Assembly (NCBI GenBank): GCA_017430325.1
Contig: JAFRNE010000011.1
Location: 1 to 64,000, forward strand
DNA from: Eubacterium sp.
Lineage (GTDB): Bacteria > Bacillota > Clostridia > Lachnospirales > Lachnospiraceae
Reading direction: 5' to 3'
Length of the DNA stretch: 64,000 bases
The number at the start of each line of letters is the position of its first letter. Position 1 is the first letter of the stretch. This document shows positions 15,627 through 25,597 of the stretch, in pieces. The notes beneath the pieces were generated by a model. That model ran no database searches. It was not told the DNA's origin and worked only from the letters and a program-made list of their open reading frames with translations. Both the position numbers and the translations under genes were made by a program.

Positions 15627-16571
15627 ATGATCTATACGGTTACATTCAATCCGTCGCTTGATTATATAGTGACGGTAGACGGATACAAAAACGGAGCAAC
15701 AAACAGAACATCCTCGGAGCTTATGCTTCCGGGTGGAAAAGGACTCAATGTTTCAACAGTCCTCTCAAATCTTGGACTGGAAAATACAGCAATATATTTC
15801 AGTGCGGGCTTTGTAGGCCGTGAGATAACGAGGCTTATTGAGGAGAGCGGAATAACAGCAGAACTGATCGATATTCCGGAGGGCTGCTCAAGGATCAATG
15901 TTAAGATGAAGTCACTTGAAACAGCTGTGGAAGGCTCGGTCGGAGCAGCAAAGATCATCGAATCGGAGATAAACGGTATGGGGCCGGATATTCCGAAGGA
16001 TAAGGTTGAAGAGCTTTTCGACAGGCTGGATAAGCTTATGGAAGGAGATACTCTTGTTCTTGCAGGAAGTATCCCGATGAGTATGCCGAATACTATTTAT
16101 AGTGACATCATGCAGAGACTCAGCGGCAGAGGGATAAGGATAGTAGTTGATGCTACAGGCGACCTGCTGATGAATGTTCTTCAGTATAAGCCGTTCCTTG
16201 TAAAGCCGAATAACCACGAATTGGGAGAGATATTCGGTGTTGAGCTTACGACTAAAGAAAGTGTTGTTCCATATGCTGAGAAGCTTCGTGAACTCGGTGC
16301 TGAAAATGTTATAGTTTCCATGGCCGGTGAAGGCGCTGTAATGGCAGCGGCAGACGGCTCGGTAATACTACGTGAGGCACCGGAGGGTAAACTCGTAAAT
16401 GCTGTGGGAGCAGGTGATTCAATGGTAGCAGGCTTCATAGCAGGCATCATGGAGAAGCCGGAGGATTATGATCATGCCTTTAAGATGGGACTTTCGGCAG
16501 GCTCAGCCAGTGCATTTTCGGAGAAGCTGGCAACAAAAGAAGAAATATTGACTGTATTTAATACAATATAA
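15627..16571 (+). CDS. 1-phosphofructokinase-type PfkB kinase
   Basis: The 314-residue protein matches the FruK/LacC branch of the PfkB family: TFNPSLDYIV at the N-terminus, LPGGKGLNVS (sugar-binding and first PfkB signature) and NAVGAGDSMVAGF (second signature with catalytic Asp of GAGD). It phosphorylates fructose-1-phosphate, or possibly tagatose-6-phosphate, with ATP. The neighbouring DeoR regulator and class II aldolase support a fructose/tagatose catabolic block, but no PTS transporter gene is present here. AAGGAG lies upstream of ATG 15627. Confidence 0.85.
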   Translation: MIYTVTFNPSLDYIVTVDGYKNGATNRTSSELMLPGGKGLNVSTVLSNLGLENTAIYFSAGFVGREITRLIEESGITAELIDIPEGCSRINVKMKSLETAVEGSVGAAKIIESEINGMGPDIPKDKVEELFDRLDKLMEGDTLVLAGSIPMSMPNTIYSDIMQRLSGRGIRIVVDATGDLLMNVLQYKPFLVKPNNHELGEIFGVELTTKESVVPYAEKLRELGAENVIVSMAGEGAVMAAADGSVILREAPEGKLVNAVGAGDSMVAGFIAGIMEKPEDYDHAFKMGLSAGSASAFSEKLATKEEILTVFNTI

Positions 16572-16641
16572 ACGGGATACTATGATGTGGCCGGTTTATC
16601 TTCTGTAGTTATTATGACCGGCAGGTTTATGGGGGGATAGT

Positions 16642-17391
16642 ATGCTATCAGAAAAAAGACAGGAAGATATTCTAAAATATGTTGATGAGAAAAGAAGTGT
16701 TACCGTCCAGGAGCTGAAAGAGGTTTTTGATGCCTCTGAATCAACTATCAGAAGGGACATAACTTATCTCGATAAGGAAGGAAAGCTGGTCAAGGTTTTC
16801 GGAGGCGCGCTCTCACTTGACAGTGCATTTTCTTCAAATGATATCGCGAGAGGACAGAGAGAAGAGGTTAACCGCGAGGAAAAGGTCAGGATCGCGAAGA
16901 TTGCGGCGCAGCTGATAGAGCCTGGGGATTACGTATTTATTGATACAGGAACCACCACGGGATTCATGATCGACTTCATACGTGAGAAGGATGCAACCTA
17001 TGTCACGAATGCGGTATATCATGCCAGGAGACTTGTTGCAAAGGGCTTCCATGTCATACTGCTTGGTGGAGAGCTGAAGGAAGAAACCGATGCTGTTGTG
17101 GGAGCGGATACGGTGCTTCATATCCAGAAATACCATTTTAACAAGGGCTTTTTTGGAGCAAACGGAGTAAGTTTGAATGCGTATTTTACAACGGATGATA
17201 TACGTGAGGCGCTGATCAAGCGTATTGCAGTCGAGAATACATTTCCCGGAAATCGTTACATACTGGCAGACCACGAAAAGTTCGGACTTATAAGCTCGGT
17301 AACCTTTACGGAGTTCCCGGGAACGGTGGTCCTTACGGACAAGCGGCCGGACCCTTCTTATATGAGTAAGATCGAAATTAGAGTGGTATAG
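16642..17391 (+). CDS. DeoR/GlpR-family regulator of sugar metabolism
   Basis: The 249-residue protein has the N-terminal DeoR HTH (MLSEKRQEDILKY..., recognition helix ASESTIRRDI, about residues 30-39) and a C-terminal DeoRC sugar-phosphate sensor with DTGTTT and LLGGELK motifs. Such regulators usually sense fructose-1-phosphate or a related sugar phosphate. It is 70 bases downstream of the PfkB kinase gene, so it probably regulates that kinase and perhaps the aldolase. GGGGGGA precedes ATG 16642. A loose inverted repeat (GCCGGT...ACCGGC) lies in the gap before it. Confidence 0.85.
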   Translation: MLSEKRQEDILKYVDEKRSVTVQELKEVFDASESTIRRDITYLDKEGKLVKVFGGALSLDSAFSSNDIARGQREEVNREEKVRIAKIAAQLIEPGDYVFIDTGTTTGFMIDFIREKDATYVTNAVYHARRLVAKGFHVILLGGELKEETDAVVGADTVLHIQKYHFNKGFFGANGVSLNAYFTTDDIREALIKRIAVENTFPGNRYILADHEKFGLISSVTFTEFPGTVVLTDKRPDPSYMSKIEIRVV

Positions 17392-17447
17392 TCAGCGGCT
17401 AAAAAAGTGGCTGTTTTGAATGATTTTCAAGTTTTGTGAATTAAAAC

Positions 17448-17476
17448 TTGTTTAAATCATGACCTTGTTATATAAT
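17448..17476 (+). promoter_or_regulatory. Promoter of the aldolase gene
   Basis: TTGTTT (17448-17453), 17-base spacer, TATAAT (17471-17476). The leader of about 100 bases is AT-rich with a GGAGG ribosome site before ATG 17587. Confidence 0.6.
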
Positions 17477-17586
17477 GTTTTCGGTTCGTTAACTCAAACT
17501 TCAGAAAATGTGAGGTTTTTGTTAGTATATACAGAGTTCCTTAAGAGGACTCAAAACCATATATATTTTTACGGAGGTAAATACAA

Positions 17587-18450
17587 ATGTTAGTTTCAGC
17601 TGAGAAGATGCTTAAAGACGCAGTTGCAGGTGGATATGCAGTTGCACAGTTCAACATCAACAACCTTGAGTGGACAAAGGAGATCCTTCTTGAGTGTGAG
17701 GAGCTTAAGAGCCCTGTTATCCTTGGTGTTTCTATGGGTGCTGCAAAGTACATGACAGGTTACAAGACAGTTGTTGCTATGGTTAGCGCAATGGTTGAGT
17801 CACTTGGAATCACAGTTCCAGTTGCACTTCACCTTGATCATGGTAACTATGAAGGAGCTAAGGCTTGTATCGAGGCTGGTTTCTCTTCAATCATGTTTGA
17901 TGGTTCATCACTTCCTCTTGAGGAGAACATAGAGAAGACTAAAGAGCTCATCGCTATCTGCCAGGAGAAGGGAATCTCTCTTGAGGCAGAAGTAGGTGGA
18001 ATCGGCGGCGAGGAAGACGGCGTTGTTTCTACAGGTGAGTGTGCAGATCCTGCAGAGTGTAAGCAGATCAGTGACCTTGGTGTTACAATGCTTGCTTGCG
18101 GTATCGGAAATATTCATGGTAAGTATCCTGCAAACTGGGCTGGTCTTCAGTTCAACGTACTTGAGTCAATCAAGGCAGTTACAGGTGACAGACCACTCGT
18201 TCTTCACGGTGGTTCAGGAATCCCTGATGAGCAGATCCAGAAGGCAATCTCTATGGGCGTTGCTAAGGTAAACGTTAATACAGAGCTTCAGCTTGTATTC
18301 GCAGATGCTACAAGAAAGTACATCGAGGCTGGTAAGGATCTCGAGGGTAAGGGTTATGACCCACGTAAGCTTCTTGCTCCTGGTGCAGCTGCAATCAGAG
18401 AAGAAGTTAAGAACCGTGTTGCTGTATTTGGTTCAGCTAACAAGGCGTGA
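17587..18450 (+). CDS. fba: Class II fructose-bisphosphate aldolase
   Basis: The 287-residue protein has the class II aldolase motifs: HLDHGNYEG (zinc ligand His and catalytic Asp), SSIMFDGSSLP, EAEVGGIGGEEDG, GIGNIHGKYP (zinc His) and VLHGGSGIP (zinc His), with KVNVNTELQ at the phosphate site. It splits fructose-1,6-bisphosphate into glyceraldehyde-3-phosphate and dihydroxyacetone phosphate in glycolysis. Codon use is strongly biased (CTT, GGT, AAG, GTT), as expected for a highly expressed gene and unlike the flanking regulator. It has its own promoter and terminator. Confidence 0.93.
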   Translation: MLVSAEKMLKDAVAGGYAVAQFNINNLEWTKEILLECEELKSPVILGVSMGAAKYMTGYKTVVAMVSAMVESLGITVPVALHLDHGNYEGAKACIEAGFSSIMFDGSSLPLEENIEKTKELIAICQEKGISLEAEVGGIGGEEDGVVSTGECADPAECKQISDLGVTMLACGIGNIHGKYPANWAGLQFNVLESIKAVTGDRPLVLHGGSGIPDEQIQKAISMGVAKVNVNTELQLVFADATRKYIEAGKDLEGKGYDPRKLLAPGAAAIREEVKNRVAVFGSANKA

Positions 18451-18481
18451 GTTATTTCGAATAACTGAAAAGTAATATAAT

Positions 18482-18519
18482 GAGCACCTTATGGGAGACT
18501 ATAGGGTGTTCTTTTTTTA
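18482..18519 (+). terminator. Terminator after fba
   Basis: GAGCACCTTAT and ATAGGGTGTTC form an 11-bp stem (with wobble pairs) followed by TTTTTTT. Confidence 0.85.
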
Positions 18520-18682
18520 CCTGAAATAGAATTGGTGGAATTTTAAAAAATAAACTACAAGATTTTGTGTGTTTGTGGTATTATAAAATAGGTGTGGACT
18601 GTGGAAGGCTATGCGTTAAAAAGGCATAACATCAACTGTCACACATAAAGATATAACCGGAGCTTAAGGGGACAAAAGGAAG

Positions 18683-20308
18683 ATGGCGGAGCAGCACGTT
18701 CTGATCAATGAAATAATAAATGACCATACGGAAAGAATGCTTAATCTGAAGAAGTATTATCCGTTCTTTGTGTTATGTGACAGTAGCTTTTCACAGTACA
18801 AGGAAGGCCGTTACAAAAGCCTGGATATGGGCTATATAACACTTGCGGTGCTTCGCTTTTTTATAGACGAAAACAGCTTCAATGAAAGACCGGTCGAATA
18901 CAGCGACTATGAAGTATTTATGACCGAGCTTCTGAAGAGAGATTTTAAGATTGAAGAAGAGATAAGACCAACCGATGTGAACAGCCTTGATCCTGTGAAG
19001 GGACTTGATGTTGAGTCGGAGATAAAGGATCTGTGTTCATATATATTTTCGAAAATAACGAATGAGGGCAGAGCTTTCAGCTTTTCGTTCTTTGATCCGG
19101 CAGCCGGCAAGACAAGGTCGGCGAGGGTGAGACTGATAGACAGCAGTATTTCCGACGGAAAAGTTATTTATAATATCACAGCCGACGGAATAGAATTCTA
19201 CCTTGATACCAAGGAGGTTCGTGATGAGAGCAGGATAAATACAGGTCAGCTACTTCTTGAAAAGCTTATCAAGACCGAGAACTTCCGTGGCGGTATCGAT
19301 GTTGTTAAGAGGATAAATAACGAGGTTGAACGCCTTAAAAAGCGCCGTGAGGAGGTTATCAAGCTCATGGCGTCAGATATCAAGGCGGGCTCGAAGGCCT
19401 GTGATGAGTTCATGAACAGCACCATCAGGTGGTTCAAGGAGGAAAGAGAGTCCTTCGAGAAGAATAAGAATCTTGCGGACAAGGCAGTCATGAGACTGCG
19501 TTCCGAGGGTAAGGGCAACGAGAGCAGGCGCTTTACAGAGGTCAGCACTCTTATGACTGAGCTGAAGAAGGCTATCAGTAATCACAGCGAACTGATAGAG
19601 AAGACTGCCGAGCTGTCAAAGCTTTCTGAGGAAATGATAAGCCGTGCGAAGCTGAGAAAGCTCAGACCCGTATTTGATTATGAGGATGTTCTTGCGAGAA
19701 TAGTACGTTCCGGCAGGGCGGAGGATATGGGCTATATCATCAAGCCTTTCCTTATGCCGAAGCAGCATAAGAGTTTTTCGCCGGATCTCGTGGATAATAT
19801 GCTGAAGGCGTCAAATGATGATGCACTGAAGGGCGAGAAGGTTGACCAGACCGCGGCAGAGCTTTCTTTCAAATATGACGATGAGAAGCTTGATATCATG
19901 ATCGCTCACAATTTCGGCATGCTTTTTACAGAGCTGCTTGATCGCCTGATGAAGTGGGACAGGCTGACTCTGAAGGAGTTTATGGCGATACTTGTCATTA
20001 AATTCGGTGACAAGATCTATGACAACAGAGACCTTTTCGCATTCCTTGTTCATCTTGCGGAGAAGGAAAACTATGTGATGAAGGATATATTTGAGAAGCA
20101 GCATACGGTGCTGGAGAAGATGGTTGTGGGAAGCTTCACTGAGGAGCAGATAGAGAAATATAAGGACGTTGCATTTGATATAGAATACGACAGCGAGATG
20201 ATCCTGATCGGAGAGGAAAACAGCCACGCCGATACTGACAGTGCTAAATACATGGATTCCGACGAGGGCAGAGTCGTTACCAATATGACTTTTATACGCA
20301 GATCATAA
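18683..20308 (+). CDS. jetA: JetA-like (MksF/kleisin-type, DUF5716 family) condensin subunit
   Basis: The 541-residue, charged, mostly helical protein is recognised as the DUF5716/JetA family: an N-terminal winged-helix-like part (about 1-90), a middle region with the conserved 'ITADGIEFYLDTKEVRDES' block followed by a long coiled coil (about 205-320), and a C-terminal helical part. In MukF/MksF/JetA proteins the kleisin bridges the two SMC heads. It is the first of three genes (next start 146 bases on, then a 14-base overlap), followed by JetB- and SMC-like JetC proteins. The family call is from memory of conserved blocks; an HMM search would decide it. Confidence 0.75.
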   Translation: MAEQHVLINEIINDHTERMLNLKKYYPFFVLCDSSFSQYKEGRYKSLDMGYITLAVLRFFIDENSFNERPVEYSDYEVFMTELLKRDFKIEEEIRPTDVNSLDPVKGLDVESEIKDLCSYIFSKITNEGRAFSFSFFDPAAGKTRSARVRLIDSSISDGKVIYNITADGIEFYLDTKEVRDESRINTGQLLLEKLIKTENFRGGIDVVKRINNEVERLKKRREEVIKLMASDIKAGSKACDEFMNSTIRWFKEERESFEKNKNLADKAVMRLRSEGKGNESRRFTEVSTLMTELKKAISNHSELIEKTAELSKLSEEMISRAKLRKLRPVFDYEDVLARIVRSGRAEDMGYIIKPFLMPKQHKSFSPDLVDNMLKASNDDALKGEKVDQTAAELSFKYDDEKLDIMIAHNFGMLFTELLDRLMKWDRLTLKEFMAILVIKFGDKIYDNRDLFAFLVHLAEKENYVMKDIFEKQHTVLEKMVVGSFTEEQIEKYKDVAFDIEYDSEMILIGEENSHADTDSAKYMDSDEGRVVTNMTFIRRS

Positions 20309-20397
20309 AAAACATAAAAGTAAGATACGATCTGAAAAATAATAGATTTATACATAAAACACAATCAACAAAATAGATTTATACGTAAGACACGATC
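20307..20397 (+). repeat. Imperfect tandem repeats between jetA and jetB
   Basis: Two 26-base copies, 31 bases apart (20341-20366 and 20372-20397), share AATAGATTTATAC(A/G)TAA(A/G)ACAC(A/G)ATC apart from three substitutions. A third, weaker copy (..GTAAGATACGATC) ends at 20332, and the final jetA codons contain a related TTTATACGCAGATC. Possible binding site or mRNA-processing element, or a simple slippage product. Confidence 0.6.
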
Positions 20398-20454
20398 GGT
20401 CAGAAAACATAGGTGAAAGAGTGATCTGGATAGACATAAACCGGAGATAAGAAA

Positions 20455-21171
20455 ATGGACGAAAGAAACTTAGACAAGGCGCTGGAAATATACAGTGCGA
20501 TGATAACAGGTAAAGAGGTATCTCTTCATAACAAGGAGACGAAGGATCTCTATGAGCTTTTCTACGGAAACTCGGAGGTCTATGACATAGTGACAAGAAT
20601 GCTGAAGAAGCTTGGACTTGTGCTTAGCGAATACAATGATTCGATATTTATCACGGCGGGGGAGGGTAACAGGATATTCGGTTATACAAATGATGAGCTG
20701 AAGAAGATGCTCGGACTCAGGCTGAACAAGGAGCTGTATCTGATGTATTTTCTGATCTATACCGCGCTGCTGTATTTCTATAAAGATTCGGCTTCGTATC
20801 AGACGAAGGATTATATCAGACTTGAAGATATGATAAATGAGGTTTCCGAGAGGTTGACGATCCTCGGAGGCGATGATGTATTTGATATAGATGATGAAAA
20901 TGCAGAGAGCTTCAAGGCAGTGAGGCTGCTTTGGGACGGGCTTCCGCTCATTCTGACCACCGACAGTGAGAGAAACAAGGCGAGCCGTGGTTCGAGGACA
21001 GGCTACGTGAAGCTCTGCTTCAACTTCCTGGCGGAGGAGAAGCTTTTCGTAGAGAATAATGACAGATTTTATCCGACAGACCGCTTCAGAGCGCTGGCGG
21101 AGAACTATTTTGAGGAATACAAGGGTAAGGTATATACGCTTACAGGAGGGGCAGAAAATGCCGGTAATTAA
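20455..21171 (+). CDS. jetB: JetB-like (MksE-type, DUF6063 family) condensin subunit
   Basis: The 238-residue protein fits the DUF6063/JetB family, the counterpart of MukE/MksE: a predominantly helical protein with winged-helix segments (IVTRMLKKLGLVL and SRTGYVKLCFNFLAEEKLF) that binds the kleisin and modulates the SMC ATPase. Size and position between kleisin and SMC genes are as expected for Muk/Mks/Jet operons. The last 14 bases overlap the start of jetC, indicating translational coupling. No enzymatic motif is visible. Confidence 0.75.
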   Translation: MDERNLDKALEIYSAMITGKEVSLHNKETKDLYELFYGNSEVYDIVTRMLKKLGLVLSEYNDSIFITAGEGNRIFGYTNDELKKMLGLRLNKELYLMYFLIYTALLYFYKDSASYQTKDYIRLEDMINEVSERLTILGGDDVFDIDDENAESFKAVRLLWDGLPLILTTDSERNKASRGSRTGYVKLCFNFLAEEKLFVENNDRFYPTDRFRALAENYFEEYKGKVYTLTGGAENAGN

Positions 21172-24100
21172 CAGGATCAGAGTTAACAATGTAAAATACA
21201 ATTTCGGTACGCAGTATTACGATGATTTCACCATGAGAATGTATGGCAGAAATACCATCTACGATCTTGCTAATGGCGGCGGTAAATCAGTACTTATGCT
21301 TCTTCTTATGCAGAATCTTATACCGAACAGTACTCTTGACGAGAAGCAGCCGATCGAGAAGCTTTTCAGAGAGGGCTGTAACAATACCACCATACATTCC
21401 CTTATAGAGTGGAAGCTGGACAATATCGAGGGTGCGGATGAGTACAGATATATGACTACCGGTTTCTGTGCGAGAAAGGCCAGAGACAGATCTGCAGAGG
21501 GTGCAGTGCAGGACGGCGAGAAGAGCAGTGAAGGTGCATCCGGCACAGCATCGATCGAGTATTTTAACTATGTCATCTTCTACAATTCATATAACAAGAA
21601 TGACATCATAAATCTTCCGCTTGTGAAGGATAAGGAACATATTTCTTACCAGGCACTCAGGAACTATCTGCTGGATCTCTCACATAAAAATATAGAGCTG
21701 AAGGTGCAGATATTTGACAAAAAGGGCGAATACCAGCGTTTTATCAGCGGTTACGGACTTCACGAGAGCCAGTGGGAGATCGTAAGAGGTATCAACAAGA
21801 CCGAGGGTCATGTAAGAACCTATTTTGAGACGAACTACAAGACGACAAGGAAGGTCATTGAGGACCTCCTTATCGAAGAGATTATAGATAAAGCCTTTTT
21901 GGTCCGTACAAATAAAGACGAAGAGAGCAAGAACGGTATGGCAAGACTGCTGATCAGCATCAGGGATCAGCTGAAGAGTCTTGCGGAGAAGAAGAGAGAT
22001 ATTGCATCCTACGATCATCAGTCGGAGCTTATCAGACTGCTTTATGACAGAGTAAGATCCTTCGAGGGTATTTTCAGGGATAAGGACAGTATCGAGCAGA
22101 AGCTTGCGGATATTTATATCACCGTCAAGCAGGAGAATGAGGCGGCTGAGAAGGAGAGAGAGTCTCTTGAGGAAGCTATCGAGGAAGCGTCACAGGGTAA
22201 GCAGAAGGCTACAGAGCAGCTTGAACAGCTGAAGATATCTCTGGATATGAACCTTCTTGATGCACTTACTGAGAGGATCGCTGAGTGCAGTACCAAGGCG
22301 GAGAAGAGCAGAGCTGTATTTGAAGAAGACGAGAGAAAGCTTACTCTTGCCGAGGCCGGTAACGAATATCTTGAATACCTTGATGAGAAGAAACGCCGCG
22401 ATACGATAGAGGAGAAGATCAGGCTTCTTGATCAGGCTTCCGACAGCGAAGGAGATACAGCACTCCTGGCAGCAAATATCAAAAGACATATTGATAAAGA
22501 GCTTGCGGAATATGACAGTGTTATAAAGGCCGACGAAGAAAAACTCACTAAGCTTCAGGAGGAGACTGCCCTTCATGAGAAGGAGCTTCTCGAAGCAAGG
22601 ACAAATATAGCTGTAGCTGAAAGCGTGGAGGCATCGGCTTCGGCAAACTGTGAACTTATAAGAAAACAGCTGTCGGAGATACTTACAGAGCTTTCGGATA
22701 AGAGCCTGGAGGATTTTGCAGCAAAGCTTGAGAGACTCAGCAGGGACAAGCAGAAGCTCGATGAAGAGGAACAGAAGCTTTCTGATGAGAAGGCAGCCAT
22801 CAGTGCAGAGATAAAAGAAGCTGAGGAAGAGCTGCGTAAAGGTCAGCTTGAGATGGTAAGACTCGGTATCCGCCGTGAGGATGCAGAGAAGCTTAGAAGC
22901 ATACTTCTGGATAATAAGTCCAGACTTGATACTCTGGGAAGAATATATCTCGGAGGCGAGGATAAGGATATTTCCGGACTTGAGGATAAGGTTTACGAGA
23001 AGGTAAAGAGCCTTTCAGCAGATCTCAGAACGAAGGAGAAGCGTCTTGCAGAGCTTTCCAACAGACTTAAGGATATACTTGCCGGACGTATCATCGAGGT
23101 TACGGAGGGAGTTGAGAAGGTCCTCACCTACCTCAGGACCAGACATAATATATTTGCCATGACCGGTATGGATTACATATCGTCACTTCCTGAGGATAAG
23201 AGAAGAGAGGTGCTTCAGACTGCACCGGAGCTTCCTTACGGAGTTGTCAGCGGCGACTTTGACAAGATCAGAGCCGACCAGAATATCGGTGATATCGATA
23301 CCGGAAATGAGATAGTCATCATCTACAATGAAGATGAGCTTGAAGGCGGAGAGGTGATAGTTAACAGCACCTCAATGAAGCTTCTTCACAGAGACAGAGA
23401 GTTCTTCATCGATGAAAATGTGAAGGACAGGATCGCGGCTGAAAAGCAGGTAGAGATAGATATTTTAAATGACGAGTTAAGATCCCTCAGGGATATGACC
23501 GAGGTAGCTGAAGAGGATCTCGCCTTTGTCAGAACTCTTTCGGGAAAGAATATCCTGGGTTCCAAGGATGAGGCTGACAGACTTGCTTCAGAGGAGAATA
23601 AACTCCTTCTTGCAAAGAGAGAGATAGAAGCAAGACGCGGCAGGAGCAGTGAGAAGCTTGCTGAAGCAGAGAAGAAGCTCAGCAGCCTTACAGATAAAAA
23701 GAAGGCGCTTGAGGCCGATATCGTAATACTGAAGCGTGGTATCGAGCTCAGCTCACTTTCAGAAAATGATACAAAGAGAGCAGAGGAGGCTGCAAGAGAT
23801 AAGCAGAGGCTTTCCGGTATGCTCAGCAGTATCGAAGAGAAGAAGAGACAGTCGGCTATGGCTGAGTCTGAGCTTCGAAGCAGACTTGGCAAGCTGAAGT
23901 CCGACAGGGCGGCTCTTCAGGATAAATGGAATAACAAATACCTCCCATACTACAGAGAGGGTGAAAACAGAGTATTAAACGACAGCCTGAGATATCTTGA
24001 GGCGGCCTTTGATGTAAGCATCAGTAAATACGCCGACAAGAATAAGGAGCAGGAGTCACTCAGACAGTTTTCAGAGACTCTGCTGGGCAGTATGGACAGA

Positions 24101-25594
24101 ATACTTAAGAATATCAGCAGGAAGGGGCAGGAGCTTCCGGAATATCTCGAGAAGGAACAGCTTGCGGGAAGACTGTATTTTACAGATGATGAGGCGACTG
24201 CGCTTCTCAGACGTAATGCCGAGGAAGACAGAAGGAACCTTGCGGCTTCGGAAAAGGAGCTTGCTGAAAAGAGAAGTGAGTACGACAGGCTTTCGGGAAG
24301 GATCGATTACGCGGTAAAGAATTACACCGATGCCTTCGGTGACTTCGAGAGGATCGAGGCAGACAGCAGTTCGCTTACCGATATGCAGAAGACTCTGGAG
24401 CTTCAGCTGACTGATATTAAGAGAAAATACGACGAGGACAGAAAGAAGCTTTCTGATTTCGATAAGAAGAGAAGAGAGTCAGTGGATATCTACAAGGATG
24501 TCAGCAGGATAGTTGAAAGAAACGGCATTGATGTCAGCAGTGCTGTGGCCATCTCCAGGGAAGAACTCAGAGAGCAGAGCTTTGAGGAGGTTCTCGTACA
24601 GTATGACAATATCCAGAAGTCTATGGATAAGGCCAGACTTGAGCTTGTACGTCATAAGGGAAGGATATCTGAGAGTCTTTCGGACATGGGCGTTTCGGGA
24701 CTTGCAGCAGCGGTCAGAGAGGATGTTCAGATACCGGCAAGTCTTGCAGATGCAGAGAATCTCCTTCAGAGTCTCGGCAGTATGCTTGAAGTTATCGGAA
24801 TAGAGAAGGACAGAGTCAATAAGAGCCTTCAGGATATGGAACTTCTCCATGACAGCTTTGTGGATCAGTGTCTCGACAGATGCCTTGACGTTAAGACAGA
24901 GCTTGAGATGCTTCCAAGCCTTTCAGGCATCATGCTGGACGGCGAGAAGATCGAGATGATCAGACTCAGTATACCTTACGTTAAGGACGAGTTTATGCGC
25001 GAGCGCATGGCTGCCTACATAGACAGAGTAGTTGATGAAGCTGATAAGATCGACGATGACGAGGGAAGACTTAAGCTGATCAGAAACAGCCTTTCAACCA
25101 AGAAGCTTTTCGGTGTTATCGTAACCGATATGAATAAGATAAAACTCAGCCTCTACAAGAGAGAGAGGATCAAGGAGCAGAGCAGATACCTGAAATATGA
25201 GGAAGCCGTAGGAAGTACCGGTCAGTCCCAGGGTATTTACATACAGTTCCTGATATCCGTCATCAATTATATTTCCGGCATGTATGCTCCGGAGAAGATC
25301 GGTGAAGGATCAAATACGATATTTATAGACAATCCTTTCGGTGCGGCCAAGGATATTTACATCTGGGAGCCTATATTTGCTCTTCTATCTGGAAACAGGG
25401 TTCAGCTTGTGGTTCCGGCGAGAGGTGCATCACCTGCGATAACAGGACGATTTGACATCAATTACGTTCTGGGACAGCAGCTGAGAGGAAATAAGGAAGT
25501 AACAGTAGTAGTTAATTATGAAAGCAGGACGACTGAGGAAGAGCTTGAATACCATGAGCTTTCATACGAGCAGCAGACCTTTGAGTTTATCTAG
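21158..25594 (+). CDS. jetC: JetC-like SMC/MksB-type ATPase
   Basis: The 1478-residue protein has the SMC layout. The N-terminal ATPase half has Walker A ANGGGKS (38-44); two very long coiled coils (about 330-650 and 770-1250) flank a globular hinge near 650-760 (GMDYISSLPEDKR...VIIYNEDELEGGEV). The C-terminal half has a signature-like STGQSQG (about 1353-1359) and Walker B TIFIDNPFG (D1391). The residue after the Walker B Asp is Asn, not the usual catalytic Glu. ATG 21158 is set by AGGAGG (21144-21149), eight bases upstream. With JetA and JetB it should form a DNA loop-extruding complex; Wadjet versions also need JetD to cut circular DNA, and none is adjacent. Confidence 0.8.
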   Translation: MPVINRIRVNNVKYNFGTQYYDDFTMRMYGRNTIYDLANGGGKSVLMLLLMQNLIPNSTLDEKQPIEKLFREGCNNTTIHSLIEWKLDNIEGADEYRYMTTGFCARKARDRSAEGAVQDGEKSSEGASGTASIEYFNYVIFYNSYNKNDIINLPLVKDKEHISYQALRNYLLDLSHKNIELKVQIFDKKGEYQRFISGYGLHESQWEIVRGINKTEGHVRTYFETNYKTTRKVIEDLLIEEIIDKAFLVRTNKDEESKNGMARLLISIRDQLKSLAEKKRDIASYDHQSELIRLLYDRVRSFEGIFRDKDSIEQKLADIYITVKQENEAAEKERESLEEAIEEASQGKQKATEQLEQLKISLDMNLLDALTERIAECSTKAEKSRAVFEEDERKLTLAEAGNEYLEYLDEKKRRDTIEEKIRLLDQASDSEGDTALLAANIKRHIDKELAEYDSVIKADEEKLTKLQEETALHEKELLEARTNIAVAESVEASASANCELIRKQLSEILTELSDKSLEDFAAKLERLSRDKQKLDEEEQKLSDEKAAISAEIKEAEEELRKGQLEMVRLGIRREDAEKLRSILLDNKSRLDTLGRIYLGGEDKDISGLEDKVYEKVKSLSADLRTKEKRLAELSNRLKDILAGRIIEVTEGVEKVLTYLRTRHNIFAMTGMDYISSLPEDKRREVLQTAPELPYGVVSGDFDKIRADQNIGDIDTGNEIVIIYNEDELEGGEVIVNSTSMKLLHRDREFFIDENVKDRIAAEKQVEIDILNDELRSLRDMTEVAEEDLAFVRTLSGKNILGSKDEADRLASEENKLLLAKREIEARRGRSSEKLAEAEKKLSSLTDKKKALEADIVILKRGIELSSLSENDTKRAEEAARDKQRLSGMLSSIEEKKRQSAMAESELRSRLGKLKSDRAALQDKWNNKYLPYYREGENRVLNDSLRYLEAAFDVSISKYADKNKEQESLRQFSETLLGSMDRILKNISRKGQELPEYLEKEQLAGRLYFTDDEATALLRRNAEEDRRNLAASEKELAEKRSEYDRLSGRIDYAVKNYTDAFGDFERIEADSSSLTDMQKTLELQLTDIKRKYDEDRKKLSDFDKKRRESVDIYKDVSRIVERNGIDVSSAVAISREELREQSFEEVLVQYDNIQKSMDKARLELVRHKGRISESLSDMGVSGLAAAVREDVQIPASLADAENLLQSLGSMLEVIGIEKDRVNKSLQDMELLHDSFVDQCLDRCLDVKTELEMLPSLSGIMLDGEKIEMIRLSIPYVKDEFMRERMAAYIDRVVDEADKIDDDEGRLKLIRNSLSTKKLFGVIVTDMNKIKLSLYKRERIKEQSRYLKYEEAVGSTGQSQGIYIQFLISVINYISGMYAPEKIGEGSNTIFIDNPFGAAKDIYIWEPIFALLSGNRVQLVVPARGASPAITGRFDINYVLGQQLRGNKEVTVVVNYESRTTEEELEYHELSYEQQTFEFI

Positions 25595-25597
25595 TTT

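Noticed and set aside
23386..23892. A Ser/Leu-rich 168-codon frame antisense to jetC.
   Set aside because: The Ser/Phe/Leu-rich composition is the usual mirror of coiled-coil coding sequence; no start site or family.
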